From JANNWF01 sp052390415 (GTDB lineage: Bacteria > Pseudomonadota > Gammaproteobacteria > Xanthomonadales > Xanthomonadaceae): a stretch of DNA of 29,361 nt. Shown one piece after another: positions 7,723 to 15,337 of this stretch (within the stretch, counting starts at the first letter, position 1; each line of letters begins with the position of its first letter). The stretch lies in contig JBQTGY010000091.1 of assembly GCA_052390415.1 (NCBI GenBank), forward strand, positions 1 through 29,361, given 5' to 3'. The notes below the pieces were generated by a model. That model saw only the letters and a list, made by a program, of their open reading frames with translations. It was not told where the DNA came from and did no database searches. The translations under genes and the position numbers were made by a program.

Positions 7723-7760
7723 GGCGGGCGAAGGGTCAAGGGGAAAGACGGTGTGGCAGA

Positions 7761-7810
7761 GCCTTTGCCCCCTCCCCGTTGTTCGGGGAGGGCTGGGGAG
7801 GGGTAAAGGC
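7761..7810. repeat. GC-rich inverted repeat in the hprK-rapZ spacer
   Basis: The left arm (7761-7777) starts GCCTTTGCCCC and ends CTCCCC; the right arm (7795-7810) is GGGGAGGGGTAAAGGC. They pair almost completely with one bulge, and a second GGGGAGGG block at 7785-7792 offers an alternative inner stem. It resembles the dispersed CCCTCCCC/GGGGAGGG intergenic elements common in Xanthomonadales. It lies inside the transcription unit, just upstream of rapZ. Confidence 0.85.
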
Positions 7811-7830
7811 AAGACATTGCTTTGGCAACG

Positions 7831-7879
7831 GACATGGCAGCCTCAGACTCCATGATCGTGGCAGGTCGGCTGCCATGTC
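7831..7879. repeat. Second inverted repeat in the hprK-rapZ spacer
   Basis: GACATGGCAGCC (7831-7842) and GGCTGCCATGTC (7868-7879) are perfect 12-bp inverted copies separated by 25 bases. They begin 8 bases beyond the hprK stop in the direction of transcription. With the neighbouring GC-rich repeat they form two consecutive stems between hprK and rapZ, so rapZ may be partly uncoupled from the upstream genes. Confidence 0.85.
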
Positions 7880-7886
7880 TGTCTGC

Positions 7887-8840
7887 CTACCATGGCGATT
7901 GATGACGCATCTGATGCGCTTGCCGATCCACAAACGTCTGCGCGGCATCGATACCCTTGGATTTCAACACATGCGAGCGTACGGCGGCTTCTACCAGCAC
8001 AGCCAGGTTGCGTCCGGGCGCGACCGGCAGGGTGATCAGCGGTATGTCGATGTCGAGCACGTTGCGGTGACCGACATCGCCGTATAGCCGGTCGACAGGC
8101 TTGGGATCGAGCTGCGGATCCTGTCGTTCAAGGTGGACGATCAATCGCAGGTACTTGTTGCGCTTCACAGCAGTGTCGCCAAACATTTCGCGCACGTTGA
8201 GTACGCCCAAGCCGCGCACCTCCAGCAAATCCTGAAGCAAATCCGGGCACATGCCGTCAAGAATATCTGGCGCGATATTGGTGAGTTCGGGCGCGTCATC
8301 GGCGACCAGGCGGTGGCCGCGGGTGATCAGCTCCAAGGCCAGTTCGCTCTTGCCGGAGCCACTCTCGCCGGTCAGCAACACCCCGATCGAGTACACCTCC
8401 ATGAACACGCCATGCAAGGTGATTCGCCGAGCCAAGGCGCGGGCGAGATGGTATTGGAGGTAGGTCAGCAACTCGTGACCGCGGCGCGGCGACACCCACA
8501 GCGCTGTATTTGACTCATTGGCGACGTCGCGCAAGTCCGGCGGGCAGGGTTGATCTTTGGTCAGCAACAGCACCAAGGGTTTGGCATTGGCAATCTTCGC
8601 CAGGGTTTCCCAGCGTGGGCGCGACTCAAGGCCATCCAGATAGGCCAATTCATCGGTGCCGATTATCTGCACCTGATTGGCATAGATGGTGTTGAGATAA
8701 CCCACCAAGGAGGGGCGACGGCGCAGGCTTTCGCCCGACTCCAGCACGCGCGCTTCGCCACGCTGTCCGGCTACCCAACGCAGGCCGAGCCGCTCTTTCA
8801 GCTGATCGAAAAGTTCGCGGGCGGAAATGCGGGCCTGCAT
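7887..8840 (-). CDS. hprK: HPr kinase/phosphorylase
   Basis: A 317-residue bifunctional enzyme that phosphorylates and dephosphorylates a serine of HPr-type phosphocarriers. The N-terminal domain spans about 1-130. The catalytic domain has the conserved histidine at 143 (ITLHGVF), Walker A GESGSGKS (158-165) and the family signature LEVRGLGVLNV (206-216). The C-terminal part retains KRNKYLRLIVHLE and PVAPGRN. The ATG at 8840 fits family length. It lies 27 bases after ptsN. HprK is typical of Firmicutes, but many proteobacteria, including Xanthomonadales, carry it beside PTS regulatory genes. No HPr or EI gene is in the window, so its substrate protein must be encoded elsewhere. Spacing suggests co-transcription with ptsN. 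Confidence 0.96.
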   Translation of the reverse strand: MQARISARELFDQLKERLGLRWVAGQRGEARVLESGESLRRRPSLVGYLNTIYANQVQIIGTDELAYLDGLESRPRWETLAKIANAKPLVLLLTKDQPCPPDLRDVANESNTALWVSPRRGHELLTYLQYHLARALARRITLHGVFMEVYSIGVLLTGESGSGKSELALELITRGHRLVADDAPELTNIAPDILDGMCPDLLQDLLEVRGLGVLNVREMFGDTAVKRNKYLRLIVHLERQDPQLDPKPVDRLYGDVGHRNVLDIDIPLITLPVAPGRNLAVLVEAAVRSHVLKSKGIDAAQTFVDRQAHQMRHQSPW

Positions 8841-8867
8841 CGGGCTAGGGCCGCGGGCGCGTGCCGA

Positions 8868-9350
8868 TTATGCAGCGACCGCGCTGGCCGGATGCCAGTC
8901 GGCCAGTTGTGCAAACAAGGTCGTTGCATCCCGAGATGCGCGAAGGCGCGCCGACAAATTCGGATCGCTGAACATCTCGGCCAGTTGCGACAACAAAAGC
9001 AGGTGTTGGTGAGTGAAGTGCTCGGGCACGGCCATCGCGAACAGCAGATCGACGGGCTGGCCATCGGGCGCGCCAAAATCGATCGGCTGATCCAATTGCA
9101 CGAAACATCCCGACGCCGCAGTGAGCGCATCACTGCGTCCATGCGGAATCGCGATGCCATGGCCTAGTGCGGTGGATCCGAGCTTTTCCCGCGAGCACAG
9201 GCTTTCAAAGATGCGGCGTTCGCTGTCGTTGCCATCGCCAAGCTGGCCTTCGGCCAGCAAACGGGCGAGCAGCTCAAGCAATCGCTTCTTGCTGGTGATT
9301 TTGGCGCCCGCGACAACGCGGGCGGGGCCTAGCAAGTCGATCAGATGCAT
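8868..9350 (-). CDS. ptsN: Nitrogen-PTS regulatory EIIA protein (PtsN)
   Basis: A 160-residue EIIA of the fructose/mannitol type lacking any transport domains, acting as a phosphorylation-state-dependent regulator (potassium, nitrogen and envelope responses in other bacteria). The phosphorylated histidine is His70 in GHGIAIPHGR, with the partner His64 also present. Length matches E. coli PtsN. The ATG at 9350 starts MHLIDLLGP; E. coli-type proteins begin in the same way. It sits between hpf and hprK in the conserved rpoN neighbourhood. It would need a phosphoryl donor of the NPr/EI-Ntr type, not encoded here. Confidence 0.95.
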   Translation of the reverse strand: MHLIDLLGPARVVAGAKITSKKRLLELLARLLAEGQLGDGNDSERRIFESLCSREKLGSTALGHGIAIPHGRSDALTAASGCFVQLDQPIDFGAPDGQPVDLLFAMAVPEHFTHQHLLLLSQLAEMFSDPNLSARLRASRDATTLFAQLADWHPASAVAA

Positions 9351-9401
9351 CTGCGGGTGCCGATAGGTGTCTGGGGTCTCAGGGTGGGAGCAACAGCAGC
9401 G

Positions 9402-9728
9402 TCAGCCAAAGCTGCCCGTACGCGCGGCGGACTCGCCGCGATGGTGGTCGGTAAGTTTCTCTTTCACCTTCAGCACTTGGCGGTCGATTTTGTCGATCAG
9501 CAGGTCGATCGCGGCGTACATGTCTTCAGACACTGAATTGGCATGCAAGCTGCGTCCAGTCAGATTGAGTGTGGCTTCGGCTTTTTGCTCGAGTTTGTCG
9601 ACACTCAAGATGACGTGAACGTCGAGCACATGGTCGAAATGACGCTGAAGTCGCTCGAGTTTGGTGATCACGTATTCGCGTAGCGCAGCCGTGACATCAA
9701 TTTGGTGACCGCTGATCTCGATCTTCAT
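9402..9728 (-). CDS. hpf: Ribosome hibernation-promoting factor, short form
   Basis: A 108-residue protein that binds the 30S decoding region of idle ribosomes and helps form inactive 100S dimers. The sequence has the full HPF/YfiA core (MKIEISGHQIDVTAALREYV, then DMYAAIDLLIDKIDRQV). It lacks the dimerisation domain of long-form HPF. The start is ATG 9728, with an excellent ribosome binding site (AGGAGGT, complement of 9733-9739). A longer frame to 9770 would read through that site and is rejected. It lies directly downstream of rpoN, its usual place in gammaproteobacteria. Confidence 0.95.
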   Translation of the reverse strand: MKIEISGHQIDVTAALREYVITKLERLQRHFDHVLDVHVILSVDKLEQKAEATLNLTGRSLHANSVSEDMYAAIDLLIDKIDRQVLKVKEKLTDHHRGESAARTGSFG

Positions 9729-9874
9729 GCTGACCTCCTGGTGGTCCAATAGCCGCGGGATTCGCACCACTCCACCGGCCGCAGCGGCAACGCTGCCGGC
9801 AGTTCTCGCAAGTGTTCTATTGGGGGCGCACCGCGCCTCGTGCCAGTCCTGTTGGGCATTCGCTGCATTCTCGT

Positions 9875-11317
9875 TCAGCTTAGCCGCTGGCGTTCGTTGG
9901 ATGAGGGAATATTCATCACGTCCCGATATTTTGCCACGGTTCGGCGGGCCACGCTGACCCCCTGGGCCTTCAATTCGGCGACCAAACTGGCATCCGACAG
10001 CGGTCGGCGTGGGCTCTCAGCCTCAACCAGGCGGCGGATCATGGCCTGAATGGCGGTGCTTGAGGCGGCTCCACCGTCCACCGTCGCCAGACTGCTTGAA
10101 AAGAAATGTTTCAATTCAAAGGTGCCGCGTGGCGTGTGCAAGTACTTGTGGGTGGTGACGCGAGAAATCGTCGATTCGTGCAATCCGACCTCATCGGCGA
10201 TCTCGCGCAGCACCAGTGGCCGCATTGCCTCGGGTCCGTGGTCGAGGAAGGCAGCTTGGCGGCCAACAATGGCACGCGACACCCGTAACAAGGTGTCGGC
10301 GCGCGTCTCCAGACTGCGGATCAGCCAGCGTGCTTCCTGTAGCTGGCCGCGCAAGTATGTTGCGTCGTTGCGAGCAGCGGTGCCGATCAGTGACTCGTAG
10401 TGGCGGTTGATTCCCAATCGCGGCGATGTGCTACCGCCCAGGCGAACATCCCAGCGACCCTGAAAGCGATAGGCGTACGCGTCCGGCGAAACGTATTCGA
10501 CGACGCTGCTGGCGTATTGCGACCCTGGCCGTGGATCCAGACTGCGAATCAGTCTGACCGCCACTTCGACAGCATCCAACGAGACTCCCAGTTGCTTGGC
10601 GACACGCTCGGCTCCCGACTTGGCGAGCACTTCCAATGCGTCGGCGACAATGGCCAAAGCCAAGGCGCGACCTTGGGTGTCTGCCGAAAGCGCGATCAAC
10701 TGGACCGTCAGGCATTCACTCAATGATCGCGAGGCCACTCCAACCGGGTCGAAGTGTTGGATCAGGTGTCGAACGGCCTCTATCTCGCTCGTATCAACGC
10801 TGAAATCCACAGCCACTGCGGCGAGCAGACCTGCATCGGATTCCTGCAAATAGCCGTTGTCGTCGAGCGCATCGATGATGGCGCGTCCTATCGAGCGGTC
10901 ACTTTCGGACATCGGTGTCAGGTTGAGCTGCCAAAGCAAGTGGGCGCGTAAACCACCTTCGTCCGCGGGCGTGATGTCGCGATAGTCGTCCGAGCTGGCG
11001 GTCGCACTGCTGCGAGGCAGTTCGTCGTCCCAGTCGAATGCCTCCGCCTCGTAGGTGCTTTCATCGACTTCATTGCCAATCTCGGCCGTTTCGGATTGCT
11101 GATCCGGCGCGGCGCTTTCGATGGCGGCGGCGGGGACCTCATCCGGCGCCAGTGGACCGTCATCGTCCGTTTCCTCGAGCAAGGGATTGCTTTCGAGGGC
11201 GAGATTGATCTCGGCCTCAAGTTCAATGCTTGAAAGCTGCAGCAGGCGAATGGCCTGCCGCAATTGCGGCGTGAGCGTGAGACTCTGGCCAAGCCGCAGT
11301 TGCAGGCCGGGTTTCAT
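9875..11317 (-). CDS. rpoN: RNA polymerase sigma-54 factor
   Basis: A 480-residue alternative sigma factor that directs polymerase to -24/-12 promoters and needs AAA+ activators. Region I is glutamine/leucine-rich and canonical (MKPGLQLRLGQSLTLTPQL, with RQAIRLLQLS and NPLLEE). An acidic region II follows at about 50-105. The core-binding domain and a helix-turn-helix (HESTISRVTTHKYLHTPRG) come next. The RpoN box is ARRTVAKYRD (457-466), ending NIPSSNERQ. I prefer ATG 11317 to the GTG two codons upstream (11323), because family members start MKPGLQL or MKQGLQL. Its position between lptB and hpf is the widely conserved order. Confidence 0.97.
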   Translation of the reverse strand: MKPGLQLRLGQSLTLTPQLRQAIRLLQLSSIELEAEINLALESNPLLEETDDDGPLAPDEVPAAAIESAAPDQQSETAEIGNEVDESTYEAEAFDWDDELPRSSATASSDDYRDITPADEGGLRAHLLWQLNLTPMSESDRSIGRAIIDALDDNGYLQESDAGLLAAVAVDFSVDTSEIEAVRHLIQHFDPVGVASRSLSECLTVQLIALSADTQGRALALAIVADALEVLAKSGAERVAKQLGVSLDAVEVAVRLIRSLDPRPGSQYASSVVEYVSPDAYAYRFQGRWDVRLGGSTSPRLGINRHYESLIGTAARNDATYLRGQLQEARWLIRSLETRADTLLRVSRAIVGRQAAFLDHGPEAMRPLVLREIADEVGLHESTISRVTTHKYLHTPRGTFELKHFFSSSLATVDGGAASSTAIQAMIRRLVEAESPRRPLSDASLVAELKAQGVSVARRTVAKYRDVMNIPSSNERQRLS

Positions 11318-11426
11318 GTTCACGGTGGCGTGCTCACATGACGATTCTGTTCAGCCAGGCTCGCCTTTCCGGCACGCGCCGGAACGACGCCTTCTCGGAT
11401 CGTTCTCATGACCAAACAGTACTCGC

Positions 11427-12146
11427 TCACATCCTGAAGCTTTCGCCGAGATAGACTCGGCGCACGTCGGGATTGGCGAGTACGTCTTCTGGCGAACCCT
11501 GCGCCAACACCCGGCCGTCGCTGAGGATGTAGGCGCGGTCGCAGATGCCGAGTGTCTCGCGCACATTGTGATCGGTGATCAGCACGCCGATGCCACGCGC
11601 CTTGAGATGACGCACGATTTTTTGAATCTCGCCGACCGAAATGGGGTCGACTCCCGCAAAAGGCTCGTCGAGCAACATCAGCCGTGGATTGGCCGCCAAT
11701 GCACGAGCGATTTCGACGCGACGCCGCTCGCCGCCTGATAATGACGCGCCCAACTGGCTGGCGACATGGGTGATCTGCAACTCGTCCAGCAAGCCATCCA
11801 GCGCATCGCGACGGCCGCGGCCGTCCAGATCACGGCGCAGTTCGAGAATCGCCAGCACATTGTCTGCCACGCTCAAGCGACGAAACACCGATGGCTCCTG
11901 CGGCAGATAGCCGACGCCGCGCTGGGCACGTTCGTGCATCGGCCGGCGCGTGATGTTCTCGCCATCGAGCAGGATGTGTCCCGCGTCCGCGTTGACCAGG
12001 CCCACCAGCATGTAAAAGCAGGTGGTCTTGCCGGCGCCGTTCGGCCCGAGCAATCCAACGACTTCGCCCGCATCCAGGGCCAAGCCAAATTCTTTGACGA
12101 CTTCGCGCGAGCGGTAGCGCTTGCGTAGGCCGCGGGCGACCAGCAT
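11427..12146 (-). CDS. lptB: LPS export ABC transporter ATPase LptB
   Basis: A 239-residue cytoplasmic ATPase of the LptB2FGC complex that extracts lipopolysaccharide from the inner membrane. Walker A is GPNGAGKT (34-41), the signature motif is LSGGERRR, Walker B is LMLLDEPFAGVDP and the H-loop is LITDHNVRETL. LptB-type sequences around the Q-loop (GYLPQEPSVFRRLSV) are present. The ATG at 12146 overlaps the lptA stop by one base (TGATG), so the two are translationally coupled. LptF and LptG, the membrane partners, are not in this window. Confidence 0.97.
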   Translation of the reverse strand: MLVARGLRKRYRSREVVKEFGLALDAGEVVGLLGPNGAGKTTCFYMLVGLVNADAGHILLDGENITRRPMHERAQRGVGYLPQEPSVFRRLSVADNVLAILELRRDLDGRGRRDALDGLLDELQITHVASQLGASLSGGERRRVEIARALAANPRLMLLDEPFAGVDPISVGEIQKIVRHLKARGIGVLITDHNVRETLGICDRAYILSDGRVLAQGSPEDVLANPDVRRVYLGESFRM

Positions 12147-12715
12147 CAGCCGGTTGGAGCCGCAGGTTCAGATGCCGGACTTGCGGCGGGCTTGGCGGCT
12201 TTGGGCGGAATCCGCATTTGCACGCGGCCGCCGTTGCCACCGCCTTCCAGGCGTCCCGACTTCAGGTCGTAGCGAATTCGCTCGCCGCGCAAATCGCCTT
12301 CGGGTTGGGTGACCACCACGTCGCCGGTCAACAGCAGCACTTCACTGATGACGTCATAGTCGATGTTGCGCGCGCGCGCCTGCATCTGGCCGCCCGCGTC
12401 CAGCGCCTGCTGCAAGCGAACCGGCGCGCCATCGAGCAAGGCGCGCTTGATTGCACCTGCCGCTTTCTCCACCGTGGCAGAACTCGACTCGATTTTCAGC
12501 GTGCCCTGCACAATCACCACGTTGCCACTGAGCACGGCACGGCCGTCTTCACCCAGCGTGGCGTCCGTGGTTTCAGCGCTGATGTCCATCGCCTGCTCAC
12601 GGTCGGACTGCAAGGCGTGGGACGTCGATGTTGCCAGTGCAAGCAGGCTCATCAGGGCCAAACGCTGGGTCTGCCTTGCCACTCTACTTGCGGGGTTTGC
12701 TCGGGCGGGCGTCAT
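12146..12715 (-). CDS. lptA: LPS periplasmic bridge protein LptA
   Basis: A 189-residue periplasmic protein of the OstA/LptA fold that forms the beta-jellyroll bridge carrying LPS from LptC to the outer-membrane LptDE. A signal peptide covers about 1-34, with cleavage after SHA. The OstA-like domain spans about 40-165 (ISAETTDATLGEDGRAVLSGNV, then LLLTGDVVVTQPEGDLRGERIRYD). The C-terminal tail is alanine/proline-rich and probably disordered. The ATG at 12715 lies inside the 3' end of lptC, overlapping it by 32 bases. The stop overlaps lptB by one base. Confidence 0.94.
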   Translation of the reverse strand: MTPARANPASRVARQTQRLALMSLLALATSTSHALQSDREQAMDISAETTDATLGEDGRAVLSGNVVIVQGTLKIESSSATVEKAAGAIKRALLDGAPVRLQQALDAGGQMQARARNIDYDVISEVLLLTGDVVVTQPEGDLRGERIRYDLKSGRLEGGGNGGRVQMRIPPKAAKPAASPASEPAAPTG

Positions 12716-13265
12716 GATGAATGCGTACGTCAGAAAGAAGTTCGACCCTTTGCGCGTCGAGATTGGCGCGCATACCGGTGGCGCTGAGTATAGAGCCCGG
12801 CTCGGTGACGGTCACCGCAACATCGCTATTGACGCGATGCTCACGCGGAAACACGGTGAGCGCCTCGCTGCGCAACAGGGTGGGCGCGACGTCACCCACG
12901 GCGGGGCCGCTCACCCGGGCATCGCCCAGCATCCGCAATTCGGTGCCTTCCTTGTTGACCCAGGCGCGCTTGGCGCTGCCCGTCCACACGCGGCCACTGC
13001 TATCGGGCGAGCTGAAGCGCGGCGCTTCGATGTCCAAGGTGCCGAGATTGGGATGACGAGTCAAGCGCGGGCCGGATGCGGAAAATGACTCTTTTCCGGC
13101 TTCGTCCAACGCAATCAGATCAAACTCATGAAGCAGATAATCCGAGCGCGGAGGACCGATCAACATGGGCGGTTCGTCGTCGCGGCGAAGTTGCCATACC
13201 CAGATCGCAGACGCGAGTGCCGCCAACACCAGCAGCGACAACACGATGACGCGGGTGTTGCTCAT
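12684..13265 (-). CDS. lptC: LPS export protein LptC
   Basis: A 193-residue bitopic membrane protein that receives LPS from LptB2FG and passes it to LptA. A single transmembrane helix at about 5-25 (VIVLSLLVLAALASAIWVW) anchors a periplasmic jellyroll domain. Within it, YLLHEFDLIALDEAGKESFSASG is the recognisable LptC segment. The ATG at 13265 is 10 bases past the kdsC stop. Length is typical. Sequence is variable in this family, so position between kdsC and lptA adds much of the confidence. Confidence 0.92.
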   Translation of the reverse strand: MSNTRVIVLSLLVLAALASAIWVWQLRRDDEPPMLIGPPRSDYLLHEFDLIALDEAGKESFSASGPRLTRHPNLGTLDIEAPRFSSPDSSGRVWTGSAKRAWVNKEGTELRMLGDARVSGPAVGDVAPTLLRSEALTVFPREHRVNSDVAVTVTEPGSILSATGMRANLDAQRVELLSDVRIHHDARPSKPRK

Positions 13266-13275
13266 GCATCCATGC

Positions 13276-13845
13276 TCATTTGAGGCGATAGCGCGCCAAT
13301 GCAGCGGCGGCCAGTCCTTGCGCCGTCAACAGTCCATCGCAGACTTCACGCACCGCACCATGACCGCCACGCGCCCGCGTGGTCCATTGCGCATGCTCAA
13401 CTACCCACGGATGTGCGTTGGCAGGGGCAATCGCGAGGCCAGAAATTTGCATCGCCGGCAGGTCGGGCAGATCGTCGCCCATGAATGCGGCATTGCCCGT
13501 TGCAAGCCCAAGTTCTGCGCAGATGGCGCGCAGACTGTCGGCCTTGTTGTGGCTGCCTTGCACCAACTGTTCGATGCCCAGATCGCGGGCGCGTCGGCTT
13601 ACCACTTCGCTGCTGCGCGCAGTGATCAACGCGACTGCAATGCCGGCGTCGCGCAGCAGGCGCAGACCCATGCCGTCGTGAACATCAAATGACTTCAATT
13701 CACGGCCATCACTGGCAAAGGTCAACTGGCCATTGGTGAGCGTGCCGTCGACATCCAGCGCAAGCAGGCGGATTTGTCGCGCCTTTTCAAGCGCCACGGG
13801 CGGCGGCAGGTGCGCGGCGAATGTGCTCGCACTGCGCCCGCTCAC
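13276..13845 (-). CDS. kdsC: 3-deoxy-D-manno-octulosonate 8-phosphate phosphatase
   Basis: A 189-residue HAD-family phosphatase that releases Kdo from Kdo-8-phosphate for lipid A/core assembly. The nucleophile motif is LDVDGTLTNG with Asp31 and Asp33. The threonine motif (ALITARSS) and the metal-binding GDDLPDLPAM follow. The fold has no cap insertion, as expected for the tetrameric C0 subfamily. The start is a GTG at 13845 that overlaps the kdsD stop in a GTGA arrangement. No ATG lies near, and the N-terminal extension is of usual family length. Confidence 0.95.
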   Translation of the reverse strand: MSGRSASTFAAHLPPPVALEKARQIRLLALDVDGTLTNGQLTFASDGRELKSFDVHDGMGLRLLRDAGIAVALITARSSEVVSRRARDLGIEQLVQGSHNKADSLRAICAELGLATGNAAFMGDDLPDLPAMQISGLAIAPANAHPWVVEHAQWTTRARGGHGAVREVCDGLLTAQGLAAAALARYRLK

Positions 13846-14864
13846 ACCACGCGCGCTCGAAGCAGATCATGAATGTTGAGCGCGCCAACCACGCGGTGCT
13901 CGGCATCGACCACGATCAAGGCGTTGATCTTGTGCTCTTCCATCAAGCGCGCGGCTTCCACCGCCAGGCGTTCACCACGGATGGTCTTGGGCGACGGTGT
14001 CATCGCGCCAAGCACAGGCGTGCTGCGAGGATCAAAACGGGTGTCATCCAGCGCACGCCGCAAGTCGCCGTCGGTAAACACGCCCAACAGGCGGTCTTCG
14101 CCATCGACCACGGCGGTCATGCCCAAGCGTTTGCGACTCATCTCGACCACGGCATCGCTCAAACTTGCCTCGGCGACCACACGTGGCACGGCCTCGCCGA
14201 CATGCATGATGTCGCTGATATGCAGCAGCAGGCGGCGGCCCAAACTGCCCGCAGGATGTGAGCGGGCAAAGTCCTCGGCCGTGAAACCACGCGCTTCCAG
14301 CAGCGCCACTGCCAAGGCATCACCCATCACCAAGGCCACCGTGGTGCTGGAGGTTGGCGCGAGACCCAAGGGGCAAGCTTCTTCGGCCACGCTCACATCC
14401 AGATGCACATCAGCGAGGCGCGCCAAGGTTGATTGCGGCCGGCCGGTCATCGCGATCACCGGATTTCCCTGCCGACGAATCGACGGCACGATGGTCAGCA
14501 CTTCATCGGTTTCGCCGGAGTTGGACATCGCCAGCACCACGTCGCCGTCGGTGATCATGCCGAGGTCGCCGTGACTGGCCTCCGCTGGATGCACGTAGAT
14601 GGCCGGCGTTCCGGTTGAAGCCATGGTCGCCGCGACCTTGCGCGCGATGTGTCCGGATTTGCCCATGCCAATCGCCACCACGCGCCCGCGACAGGCAAGC
14701 ATCAGTCGGCAGGCGGCGGCAAAGTCGGCGTTGATGCGCGGACGCAGATCCAGCATCGCGCGCGTCTCGATATCAAGTACCCGCTGACCACTGTCGATCA
14801 GCACGGCGTCGGATTCAAGGCGCGTGGGCGCAGGCGGGCGCAGGGGATGCAGAAGGGCATTCAT
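13842..14864 (-). CDS. kdsD: D-arabinose 5-phosphate isomerase
   Basis: A 340-residue enzyme converting ribulose-5-phosphate to arabinose-5-phosphate, the first committed step toward Kdo. The SIS sugar-isomerase domain spans about 45-185 and includes GMGKSGHIARK, HPAEASHGDLG and MSNSGETDEV. The catalytic-region segment SHPAGSLGRRLL lies at 202-213. A pair of CBS domains fills 215-340. Length is standard. It heads the ten-gene leftward run and is divergent from ibaG. A candidate sigma-70 promoter lies about 100 bases upstream. Confidence 0.96.
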   Translation of the reverse strand: MNALLHPLRPPAPTRLESDAVLIDSGQRVLDIETRAMLDLRPRINADFAAACRLMLACRGRVVAIGMGKSGHIARKVAATMASTGTPAIYVHPAEASHGDLGMITDGDVVLAMSNSGETDEVLTIVPSIRRQGNPVIAMTGRPQSTLARLADVHLDVSVAEEACPLGLAPTSSTTVALVMGDALAVALLEARGFTAEDFARSHPAGSLGRRLLLHISDIMHVGEAVPRVVAEASLSDAVVEMSRKRLGMTAVVDGEDRLLGVFTDGDLRRALDDTRFDPRSTPVLGAMTPSPKTIRGERLAVEAARLMEEHKINALIVVDAEHRVVGALNIHDLLRARVV

Positions 14865-14965
14865 GCGATGGGATTCAAAATTCGCGAGAGGACGAGAGAA
14901 CTACAAAAGCAAGTCGTTCGCCAGCGAGTGCCGGCTCTAACGCCTTGGCTTACACTAAGCGCACC

Positions 14966-14993
14966 ATTCTAGCGCAGTGCCAGCGCCGCCCAA
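14966..14993 (-). promoter_or_regulatory. Candidate sigma-70 promoter for the kdsD-rapZ run
   Basis: On the minus strand TTGGGC (complement of 14988-14993) is followed after 16 bases by TAGAAT (complement of 14966-14971). The -10 hexamer matches consensus at 5 of 6 positions and the -35 at 3 of 6. A start near 14959 would leave a leader of about 95 bases before kdsD. This was found by eye only. Confidence 0.3.
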
Positions 14994-15018
14994 GTCGGCG
15001 TGCCACGCAGCCAGATTA

Positions 15019-15045
15019 GCCACGCCTGAGATCGGCCACGCCTGA
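15019..15045. repeat. Short direct repeat upstream of ibaG
   Basis: GCCACGCCTGA occurs at 15019-15029 and again at 15035-15045, a 16-base period, with a shorter GCCACGC at 15002. The pair lies 53-79 bases upstream of the ibaG start, in the divergent kdsD/ibaG region. It may be a small local duplication or paired binding sites. Confidence 0.5.
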
Positions 15046-15097
15046 TCAGGTGCAGTCGGCGCATGCCGCGCGTTCACCCCACACAAGAGTCCCATTC

Positions 15098-15337
15098 ATG
15101 GATGCACAGTCGTTGCGCCAGTTGATACAAGCCGGTCTGCCGGACGCCGAAGTCAATGTGCAGGGCGATGACGGCGTGCATTTCGAAGCGGTCGTCGTCA
15201 GTCCTTCGTTCACGGGCAAGCTGCCGTTGGCGCGCCATCGTCTGGTTTACGCCACCTTGGGTGAACGCATGGGCGGCGAAATTCACGCCTTGTCGCTGAA
15301 AACGCTTGCCCCCGATGAAGCGCAGGGCACACGCTGA
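15098..15337 (+). CDS. ibaG: BolA family protein IbaG
   Basis: A 79-residue BolA-fold protein. The family works with monothiol glutaredoxin in iron-sulfur cluster handling, and IbaG is linked to acid stress and envelope integrity. The BolA core is visible (VNVQGDDGVHFEAVVVSPSF, then LARHRLVYATLGERMGGEIHALSLKTLAP). The ATG at 15098 gives the family length; an upstream start at 15050 would add 16 unrelated residues. Its stop overlaps the murA start by one base (TGATG). This ibaG-murA pairing is the common gammaproteobacterial order. Confidence 0.93.
   Translation: MDAQSLRQLIQAGLPDAEVNVQGDDGVHFEAVVVSPSFTGKLPLARHRLVYATLGERMGGEIHALSLKTLAPDEAQGTR

Noticed and set aside
9830..9845. Sigma-54 promoter upstream of hpf (TGGCACG on the minus strand)
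   Set aside because: The -24-like element is present, but no GC/TTGC element follows at the required spacing.
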